Position numbers and translations under genes: made by a program. Source: Xanthobacteraceae bacterium (GTDB taxonomy: Bacteria > Pseudomonadota > Alphaproteobacteria > Rhizobiales > Xanthobacteraceae). From it: a stretch of DNA of 5,098 nucleotides. The stretch covers positions 1 through 5,098 of the forward strand of contig JASHXZ010000739.1 of the NCBI GenBank assembly GCA_030043285.1, in the 5' to 3' direction. The notes beneath the pieces were generated by a model, which worked only from the letters and a program-made list of their open reading frames with translations, was not told the origin of the DNA and searched no databases. Shown here piece by piece: positions 1-5,098 of this stretch (position 1 is its first letter; every line of letters begins with the position of its first letter).

Positions 1-116
1 CGCTTTCAGAGACATAATGTGGGTGTGGCAATAGCCAGCGCGCTAAAACTGGATACGGGTCGTATTGGGGAAATGCCTTGATTCTTTTGCTTTGATTTTC
101 TCATTCTTGCGTAAAG

Positions 117-215
117 GTCCGCGACGGTCATTCTGCGTTTTCGCCCGCCCGCTACGAGCGGTTTCGCCAGAGCGACATGTTCCGCCCGGTATTCGAGAGC
201 GTTGTTGAAGCTTGC
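117..215 (+). pseudogene. Remnant of an IS5/IS1182-type DDE transposase
   Basis: Reading the plus strand in the frame beginning at 117 gives VRDGHSAFS, then PARYERFRQSDMFR, then PVFESVVEAC. This follows the pattern found before the first catalytic aspartate in IS5/IS1182-like transposases: DHSTFS, then R..RFR.SD..R..FE.VV..C. By eye about half of the 28 positions agree. The match stops abruptly at the cysteine (213-215), where the catalytic segment would normally begin, and the frame ends with TAA at 246-248. Upstream it is closed by TGA at 93-95. No start, DDE residues or terminal repeats are present, so this can only be a non-functional scrap. The identification is from remembered family patterns. 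A chance resemblance is possible because the patch is only about 33 codons long. Confidence 0.5.
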
Positions 216-233
216 CACTTCGGAAACTTCAAT
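205..233 (+). promoter_or_regulatory. Candidate sigma70-like promoter for transketolase
   Basis: TTGAAG at 205-210 (four of six bases match TTGACA) is followed after exactly 17 bases by TTCAAT at 228-233 (four of six match TATAAT). Transcription would begin near 240 and give a leader of about 110 bases containing the inverted repeat at 259-328. TTGAAG and CTTCAA (227-232) are also reverse complements, which may be coincidence or a small operator. Matches of this quality occur by chance, so this is only the best candidate seen. Confidence 0.25.
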
Positions 234-258
234 CTTGTCGCGCGTTAACGGTGTGCAC

Positions 259-328
259 GGCGCCGATCGAGCACCACCTGGCTCACGCAGAGCAGAACTC
301 CACGCTCCCAAGGTAGTCGATCGGCGCC
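259..328. repeat. 17-bp inverted repeat in transketolase leader
   Basis: The left arm GGCGCCGATCGAGCACC (259-275) and right arm GGTAGTCGATCGGCGCC (312-328) are reverse complements at 15 of 17 positions. The outer 12 bases (GGCGCCGATCGA) match perfectly. The arms are separated by 36 bases, and the right arm ends 10 bases before the Shine-Dalgarno sequence. In RNA this could form a GC-rich stem with a large loop close to the start codon. In DNA it could be a pair of regulator sites about 54 bp apart centre to centre, each containing the palindrome CGATCG, or the ends of a tiny remnant element. The repeat itself is directly visible; its role is inference. Confidence 0.7.
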
Positions 329-338
329 CCTGCCACGC

Positions 339-343
339 GGAGG
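339..343 (+). promoter_or_regulatory. Ribosome binding site of transketolase
   Basis: GGAGG at 339-343 lies six bases before the ATG at 350. This is near-ideal Shine-Dalgarno sequence and spacing, and it fixes the transketolase start. A second in-frame ATG at codon 6 (365) has no comparable site. Confidence 0.8.
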
Positions 344-349
344 TGTCCC

Positions 350-2248
350 ATGAGTGAATTGCGAATGAGCGAACGGCAACCCGCCCCGGCAAGCGCCGAG
401 ACGTGGACGCGTTTGGCGACGCAGTTGCGTGCCGACAGCATTCGCTCAACCACCGCGGCGGGGTCTGGCCATCCAACCTCCTCGCTATCAGCCGCTGACC
501 TGATGGCGGTGTTGCTCGCGTCGCATCTGCATTACGACGTCGCGCACCCCCGTGCATTGGGAAATGACCAGTTGATTTTCTCCAAAGGGCACGCCGCACC
601 GCTGCTGTACTCGGTGCTCAAGGCCGCGGGCGCGATCTCCGATACCGAGCTGATGACGCTACGCAAGCGCGGCAGTCTGATCGAAGGTCATCCCTCGCCG
701 CGACTTTCCTATGTTGAAGTCGCCACCGGATCGCTCGGCCAGGGACTGGCGGTAGCCGTCGGCATGGCGCTGGCGGCCAAGCGCCTCGACCACGCGGAGG
801 ATCGCTTCTGGGTGCTGCTCGGCGACAGCGAGATGGCCGAAGGCAGCATTTATGAGTCCTTCGAGATGGGAAGCTTCTACGGCTTGTCGAATCTGATCGC
901 GATCCTGGATATGAACCGCCTCGGCCAGCGTGGACCCACCATGCTGGGCTGGGACGGCGAGCGCTACGCGGCGCGCGCACGCGCCTTCGGCTGGGAATCG
1001 ACAATCATCGACGGCCATGACCCGGCAGCGATCGATGCGGCGTTTAGCGCCGCCGAGGGCTCGGCACGCCCGACGCTGATAGTCGCCCAAACGAAGAAGG
1101 GAAACGGCGTCTCGTTTCTGGCGGACAAAGAGGGCTGGCATGGCAAAGCGCTGTCGCGCGATGAGGCCACGCGTGCATTGGCTGAGCTTGGTTGGTCGGA
1201 GGGCGCTACGCTGGTGGTGAAGCCTAAAGGCGCCAACCGTTGCGACGTCGTCTCGGCCGCGCCGGCGGCAGCGACCGAATTGCCGCACTACAAGCCCGGC
1301 ACGCAAGTTGCCACCCGCGCCGCGTTTGGCGATGCGCTCGCGGCGCTCGGCAGCTCGAACCCGCGCATCGTGGTGCTCGACGGAGAGGTTTCAAATTCCA
1401 CGTATACCGACAAGTTCGCGAAGGCCTACCCGGAGCGCTTCTTCGAGATCTATATCGACGAGCAGCAATTGGTAGCTACCGCCGTCGGCCTGCAGGCGCG
1501 CGGCTGGCGGCCGTTCGCGGCGACCTTTGCGGCCTTCTTCACCCGGGCCTTCGACCAGATCCGCATGGCCGCAATCTCGCAAGCCACCTTGAACCTCGTC
1601 GGCTCACACGCCGGCGTATCGATCGGCGAGGACGGGCCCTCGCAGATGGGGCTGGAAGATCTGGCGATGATGCGTGCGGTGCACGACAGCGTGGTGCTCT
1701 ATCCGTGCTGCGCGAACGCGACCGCGAAGCTGGTGGCGGCGATGGCCGCCCGCGACGGTATCCAGTACCTGCGCACCACGCGCGGGAAAACGGCGGTGCT
1801 CTATTCGCCGACCGAGGATTTCGTTATCGGCGGCTGCAAAGTTCTGCGCCGCTCGGACCGCGACCGCGTCGGCATTGTAGCTGCGGGAATCACCGTGCCC
1901 GAAGCCCTCAAGGCCCACGATCAGTTACGCGCGCGCGGCGTGACGACGCGGGTCATCGATCTGTATTCGGTCAAACCGGTCGATCGCACGACGCTGCGTG
2001 AAGCGGCGCGCGAGTGCCCGGAGGGCTTGCTGGTGGTGGAGGATCATCATCCCGAAGGCGGCTTGGCCGATGCGGTCGCCGAGGCCTTCGACGGCGTGGC
2101 TGCACCGGCGATGCGCCGGCTCGGAGTACGCAGCATGCCTGGCTCGGCGACGCCCGAGGAACAGCTCGGCCTTGCCGGAATCGATGCAAACGCCATTGTC
2201 GAGTCCGTGGCCGGGATGGTGCGACCGCGCAAGGCGCGCACGGCTTGA
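350..2248 (+). CDS. tkt: Transketolase, single-chain, animal-type
   Basis: Thiamine-diphosphate enzyme moving two-carbon ketol units between sugar phosphates (xylulose 5-phosphate to ribose 5-phosphate or erythrose 4-phosphate) in the cytoplasm, linking glycolysis with the pentose phosphate or Calvin pathways. It has 632 residues in the usual three domains: ThDP-binding about 20-280, pyrimidine-binding about 318-485, C-terminal about 495-625. Visible landmarks are SGHPTS (H41), KGHAAP (H81), the cofactor motif GDSE (D159) with N189 as metal ligands, WHGK (H264), catalytic E371 in DEQQ, TFAAFFTRAFDQIR (392-405), GSHAGVSIGEDGPSQ (H420, D428) and R478. The blocks follow mammalian transketolase (623 residues) more closely than E. 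coli TktA (663). All expected active-site residues are present, except that the third base-motif position is Ser rather than Gly (GDS for GDG). A good GGAGG site supports the start. It appears monocistronic, with no partner sugar-phosphate gene visible. DXP synthase is excluded by the overall pattern. Confidence 0.95.
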   Translation: MSELRMSERQPAPASAETWTRLATQLRADSIRSTTAAGSGHPTSSLSAADLMAVLLASHLHYDVAHPRALGNDQLIFSKGHAAPLLYSVLKAAGAISDTELMTLRKRGSLIEGHPSPRLSYVEVATGSLGQGLAVAVGMALAAKRLDHAEDRFWVLLGDSEMAEGSIYESFEMGSFYGLSNLIAILDMNRLGQRGPTMLGWDGERYAARARAFGWESTIIDGHDPAAIDAAFSAAEGSARPTLIVAQTKKGNGVSFLADKEGWHGKALSRDEATRALAELGWSEGATLVVKPKGANRCDVVSAAPAAATELPHYKPGTQVATRAAFGDALAALGSSNPRIVVLDGEVSNSTYTDKFAKAYPERFFEIYIDEQQLVATAVGLQARGWRPFAATFAAFFTRAFDQIRMAAISQATLNLVGSHAGVSIGEDGPSQMGLEDLAMMRAVHDSVVLYPCCANATAKLVAAMAARDGIQYLRTTRGKTAVLYSPTEDFVIGGCKVLRRSDRDRVGIVAAGITVPEALKAHDQLRARGVTTRVIDLYSVKPVDRTTLREAARECPEGLLVVEDHHPEGGLADAVAEAFDGVAAPAMRRLGVRSMPGSATPEEQLGLAGIDANAIVESVAGMVRPRKARTA

Positions 2249-2320
2249 CCCCGGCATCGCAAAACGACCTGGGCTGCGATCACCGCCGTCGGCGCGGCGT
2301 AAGCACCAAACAAATCGACT
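2249..2320. other. Convergent intergenic gap, no clear terminator
   Basis: Seventy-two bases separate the two stop codons of converging genes, where a shared terminator would be expected. The best stem is a weak 5-bp pairing (CGCCG 2284-2288 with CGGCG 2295-2299) without a T-run. It is not called as a terminator, and Rho-dependent ending is plausible. Confidence 0.5.
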
Positions 2321-4333
2321 TCAGCGAACCTCATTGGGACCTCCGCCGTCGAAATAGCCGGCGTGTTGGGTCAGCGCCTCCGCCAGTACGATGATGCTGC
2401 CACGCGCCCGCAGGACGGTTTCACTCGCGGCGCGCTCGTCAACGCGGCCGGCCAGCGCCGCGTCGAGGCGGGCCAGATGTGCGGTCACGCGGGCGCTCTC
2501 GCCGCCTGCCAATGCAGCCAGCGCCGGTTCGAGATCGGCCTCGGCGCCGAGCCTTTGCATCATGGAACGCAGCCGGATGATCTCGTGACCAACGGCTAGC
2601 GCCGCCACCAACTGCGTGATCTGCAAGAGTGCCGCCTCATTCGGCATGGCCGAGAGCCGGCCGTGGATGCGGCCCTCCCAATCACGCGGCCCATGCCCGC
2701 TCGCCAGGCGGCGCAGGTCGCGCAACGTCAGCGCCAAGAGCCGGACCGTGCTGTATTGCGGCGACAATGGCGGCAATAGCCGAAACGACAACGCCGCGGT
2801 GCTGGCGCCGGCAACGATCGCCAGCGCCTGGTTGTAGAACTGCACAGTGTTGTAAGTCACCGGGTTGGTCGGTGCGAGCAGCGGCACGAACAGCAACGTC
2901 ATCGCGGTGAGCATGCCGACCTGCCAGGGTTGCCGCGCCAGCACCAACAGCGCGCCCATCGGGACCAGACAAAACCCAAGGACGATGCTGAAGGCGGCAT
3001 AAGTCTCCGTCGCCAGTGCCGGCAACACCGCAAAGGCGACGATCGCCGCGAGAATCACGTCGAGAATGGCCCCCACCATAAAGACGATGGCCGCGCCATA
3101 AGCCTGATGGGCGCGTGGCGAGAGCAACAGGACGATCACCGTCGCGAAAAGGATGAGTCCGGTGCCGCCCGGCCAGGCGGTGACGATCCAGAACAAGGTG
3201 GCGGCGCTGATCACAACGAAGGCGCGCCCGGCATTGACCAGAGCGGGCAGCCAATCGGGCACGCGCAGGCTGACCCGGCCGCGCGGCACCGGCCGCGTCG
3301 GGTCGGCGACCAGCAAAGCCAGGCCGTTGAATGCGCCCATCAGGCCTGACATCGCCAGCGCCGCCTTGTCGGCGAGCAGGCGCAGCGACGGCGTGCCGAC
3401 CGGCAAAGCGAACAAAAGCCGCATCGCGCTCTCGCAGGTCCAATACAGACCAACCGGGTCGGTGGTGCAGTGCGTCGTCGCGCCGTATCTCGGCAGCGAT
3501 CGCAGCTCTGGCGGGAGGTTTTGCAAAATGACGGCCGCATCTTGCCGCGCCGCCTCGGGCGGCAGCCGGAGCAGGTGGTTGGCCACAACGCGCCAGCCGG
3601 CAACGCCGGCGAACAAGCCGTCGACGGCGCTTTGCAAGACCGGCGAATGGTAGCGCAGCCGCGAAGATTCCCCGAGCGATTCATCAATGATCGGATCGAG
3701 CGCGATGACCCGGCGGGTGAATTCGCGGCGCGCGGTCTGCGTGTCGGCGTGTTCATGCCCGGCCGATGCCAACTCGCCGACAAGACCACTTATGATTCCG
3801 GTCGCGAGCTCCGCGAATTGCGCCGCGAGCCGACGCGGCGCGCCGCCGAGATCGCTCAGCCCGAGAACGATGCCGGCGCAGGCGATGCCGATGCAGATCT
3901 CGCTTGCCCGGGTGACGGCGAGCAGGAAAGCGGCGTTTGCATTCACCCCGCCGACGTCGCCGAGGAGTTCGGCCGCGACGATCGCCACGGTATAGCCGGC
4001 CAGCGCGGCCGCATAGGCAGCGAAGTTGCGCAGCACCGTCGTTGCGAAGGCACACGCGGCTCCCCACACTGCCAAAGCGGCGAGGAACAGCACGCGATCC
4101 TGCGGGAAGAGAGCCACCAGCACCACGCTCACTACAGCGCCGATAATGGTGCCGATCATGCGGAACCAGCCCTTGCGCAGCGACGCGCCGAGCTGCGGCT
4201 GACACACAATCGCCGCCGAAGTGCCGGCCCAGAAAGGATTATCGAGCTCCAGCCAGTACGCGACATAGAGCGCCAGACACACCGACGCCCACAGCCGCAA
4301 ACCGTAAAGCAAACCGGGAACTGCCGACGGCAT
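2321..4333 (-). CDS. FUSC family (fusaric acid resistance-type) membrane transporter
   Basis: Inner-membrane protein of the aromatic-acid/fusaric acid efflux type (relatives include AaeB and FusC-like exporters), probably exporting aromatic or other organic acids. The substrate cannot be told. Numbered from the chosen ATG it has 670 residues. A first hydrophobic bundle spans about 7-158, including the family block from FWAGTSAAIVCQPQLGASLRKG (34-55) and RMIGTIIGA (58-66). A soluble region spans about 160-360 (conserved-looking ALDPIIDESLGESSRLRYHSP, 211-231), a second bundle 365-520, and a helical cytoplasmic tail follows to the end. This is the duplicated FUSC architecture at normal length. 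The start is uncertain: the frame is open to an ATG at 4540, with a GTG at 4432 and a TTG at 4420 also possible, and none has a well-spaced Shine-Dalgarno. I chose 4333 because conserved sequence begins immediately after it. No adjacent membrane-fusion or outer-membrane partner gene is seen. Confidence 0.85.
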   Translation of the reverse strand: MPSAVPGLLYGLRLWASVCLALYVAYWLELDNPFWAGTSAAIVCQPQLGASLRKGWFRMIGTIIGAVVSVVLVALFPQDRVLFLAALAVWGAACAFATTVLRNFAAYAAALAGYTVAIVAAELLGDVGGVNANAAFLLAVTRASEICIGIACAGIVLGLSDLGGAPRRLAAQFAELATGIISGLVGELASAGHEHADTQTARREFTRRVIALDPIIDESLGESSRLRYHSPVLQSAVDGLFAGVAGWRVVANHLLRLPPEAARQDAAVILQNLPPELRSLPRYGATTHCTTDPVGLYWTCESAMRLLFALPVGTPSLRLLADKAALAMSGLMGAFNGLALLVADPTRPVPRGRVSLRVPDWLPALVNAGRAFVVISAATLFWIVTAWPGGTGLILFATVIVLLLSPRAHQAYGAAIVFMVGAILDVILAAIVAFAVLPALATETYAAFSIVLGFCLVPMGALLVLARQPWQVGMLTAMTLLFVPLLAPTNPVTYNTVQFYNQALAIVAGASTAALSFRLLPPLSPQYSTVRLLALTLRDLRRLASGHGPRDWEGRIHGRLSAMPNEAALLQITQLVAALAVGHEIIRLRSMMQRLGAEADLEPALAALAGGESARVTAHLARLDAALAGRVDERAASETVLRARGSIIVLAEALTQHAGYFDGGGPNEVR

Positions 4334-4635
4334 CCTCGCCAACAATTGCGCAAAGGCGCGAGTGGACGCCGATGCACCGGCGGCCAAGATCGCGTGGACC
4401 GTGGCACCGCTGTTTCTCAAGCTGGCGAGCACGCAACCATTTTGATGACGGTAGAAGGAATTACTTTTGACAAATTGCGCAAAGCGAACGGAAATTCGCA
4501 CGATGAGCGCGAGAGCGTGCCCGCTCGGCGCCCCGTGCATGTTCGCGGAAATCCAAAGCCCAAATCGCAGATGCGGGGCGGATCAGGCTAACGCTGATCC
4601 GCTCCGCGGTTCTCGGAATGATCAGTTGCAGCCGC
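4334..4635 (-). other. Spacer between Bug gene and FUSC; AT-rich patch
   Basis: This spacer contains the possible N-terminal extension of the FUSC frame (4334-4540), an AT-rich patch at about 4438-4475, and the hairpin at 4578-4602. The patch includes a -35-like TTGTCA on the minus strand (4473-4468), but I find no convincing -10 element 16-18 bases further on (best CGTCAT, 4450-4445). If a promoter lies here, FUSC translation must start at or after the GTG at 4432, not at 4540. The AT-rich stretch would translate as part of the long frame but does not look like coding sequence beside its neighbours. Confidence 0.35.
4578..4602 (-). terminator. Hairpin after the Bug gene, probable terminator
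   Basis: GCGGATCAG (4578-4586) and CTGATCCGC (4594-4602) form a perfect 9-bp stem around a 7-base loop. On the minus strand the stem begins 34 bases beyond the Bug gene stop codon (4636-4638). No T-run follows; the next minus-strand bases are CCCGCATCTGCGATTTGGG, so it is not a textbook intrinsic terminator. It could still end transcription, protect the 3' end of the mRNA, or act with Rho. The structure is certain and its role is inferred from position. Confidence 0.5.
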
Positions 4636-5098
4636 TCAGTCGACCGAGACGCCGCTTTCCTTGATCGGTCCCGCCCATTTCTTGATCTGGCTGTTGACGA
4701 AGCGCTGCAGATAGCTGGGGCTGGTACGATCCGCGGCGACCAGGTCGGTGCCGATCTCTTCCATGCGCTGGCGCAGCGCCGGCGTGCGCATGGCCTCGAC
4801 GGCGGCTTCGTGCAGACGATGGATGATGGCATCGGGGGTGTGACGCGGGAAAAACAGGCCGATCCAATTGTTGGCGTCAAAACCAGTGAAGCCCTCCTGC
4901 CCCACCGTCGGCACATCGGGCAGCACTGCCGAGCGCTGCCCCGCCAATACGGCGATGGCGTTGACGCTGCCGGCTTTGATCGGCGCCAGTTCGGTGGACA
5001 CCGCGTCGCACATATAGTCGATGCGGCCCGCCATGAGATCCTGCAACGCGGGCGCCGAGCCGCGGTACGGCACGTGCTGCACGTTGACGCCGAGCGTC
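4636..5098 (-). CDS. Tripartite tricarboxylate transporter substrate-binding protein (Bug/TctC family), C-terminal part
   Basis: Periplasmic solute-binding protein of the Bug family, which captures carboxylates or related small molecules for TctAB-type transporters. Only the last 154 codons are inside the window. Whole members run about 320 residues, so the signal peptide and first lobe lie beyond the right edge. The visible part starts TLGVNVQHVPYRGSAPALQD, the family hallmark (HVPYRG..PAL.DL..G). It continues with GRIDYMCDAVST, the AGSVNAIAV..G strand, the PDVPTVGQEGFTGFD loop, NWIGLFFP, and ends with IKKWAGPIKESGVSVD. All of these are typical of the second lobe and C-terminus. A GTG at 5082 is internal and not the start, because the frame stays open to the edge with conserved sequence. 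Ligand is unknown; many Bug genes stand alone without transporter genes, and no TctA/TctB is visible. The family assignment is firm. Confidence 0.93.
   Translation of the reverse strand, partial: TLGVNVQHVPYRGSAPALQDLMAGRIDYMCDAVSTELAPIKAGSVNAIAVLAGQRSAVLPDVPTVGQEGFTGFDANNWIGLFFPRHTPDAIIHRLHEAAVEAMRTPALRQRMEEIGTDLVAADRTSPSYLQRFVNSQIKKWAGPIKESGVSVD

Larger units (their letters stand above)
1..349. other. Gene-free region upstream of transketolase
   Basis: No intact gene is supported in this stretch. An open frame enters from the left edge on the plus strand and stops with TGA at 79-81. It gives 26 residues ending TGRIGEMP, could be the C-terminus of a gene lying outside the window, and matches nothing I recognise. 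After it come a decayed transposase-like patch, a candidate promoter, an inverted repeat and the transketolase ribosome binding site, each listed separately. Base composition drops to AT-rich around 80-115 compared with the GC-rich genes. That is consistent with intergenic or eroded DNA. A long minus-strand open frame covering 6-599 overlaps the transketolase start and looks like a chance frame. Confidence 0.5.

Noticed and set aside
6..599. 197-codon minus-strand frame spanning the upstream region and the transketolase start
   Set aside because: It overlaps 250 bases of transketolase antisense, has no recognisable domain, and its upstream half is low-complexity Arg/Ser/Pro sequence.
659..1306. 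215-codon minus-strand frame opposite transketolase
   Set aside because: Antisense shadow with no family signature.
1240..2001. 253-codon plus-strand frame inside transketolase
   Set aside because: Arg/Ala/Gly-rich out-of-frame reading of a well-supported gene, with no family resemblance.
2284..2299. Short GC stem between the converging genes as a terminator
   Set aside because: Only five base pairs and no T-run; such stems are common by chance at this GC content.
2682..3443. 253-codon minus-strand frame overlapping FUSC in another frame
   Set aside because: Same-strand shadow of FUSC; it lacks the hydrophobic pattern and is Arg-rich.
4467..4472. Plus-strand TTGACA, a perfect -35 consensus
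   Set aside because: It points away from FUSC into a region with no plus-strand gene, and I see no good -10 box about 17 bases downstream.
3470..4591. 373-codon plus-strand open frame antisense to FUSC
   Set aside because: It lies wholly opposite a convincing membrane-protein gene in high-GC DNA. The translation is rich in Arg, Gln and Gly with no recognisable domain, as expected of a shadow frame.

Overview
The window looks like a piece of a high-GC alphaproteobacterial chromosome, most likely Hyphomicrobiales (Bradyrhizobium-like). The basis is the GC-rich third codon positions, a Bug-type (TctC) solute-binding protein with an IDYMCD motif, and the style of the FUSC transporter. This assignment comes from protein resemblance recalled from memory, not from a search.

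Layout: positions 1-349 hold no intact gene. They contain a short decayed patch resembling a DDE transposase of the IS5/IS1182 type (about 117-215), a candidate promoter (205-233), and a near-perfect 17-bp inverted repeat (259-275 / 312-328) just before a good ribosome binding site. Positions 350-2248 (+) encode a complete single-chain transketolase of 632 residues that resembles the short animal-type enzyme. A 72-bp convergent gap follows. Positions 2321 to about 4333 (-; the open frame reaches 4540) encode a FUSC/fusaric-acid-resistance-type membrane protein. A 302-bp spacer then carries an AT-rich patch and a perfect 9-bp hairpin (4578-4602). Positions 4636-5098 (-) are the C-terminal half of a Bug-family periplasmic binding protein whose start lies beyond the right edge.

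The three genes do not form one operon. Transketolase converges on FUSC. FUSC and the Bug gene share a strand, but the hairpin between them suggests separate transcription. The enzyme is central carbon metabolism (pentose phosphate/Calvin-type interconversions). The two minus-strand genes are organic-acid uptake and efflux types, a common mix in metabolically versatile soil bacteria. I see no CRISPR array, tRNA, rRNA, phage gene, defence system or clearly new multi-gene system. The points most worth checking are the transketolase subtype, the leader inverted repeat and the transposase relic.
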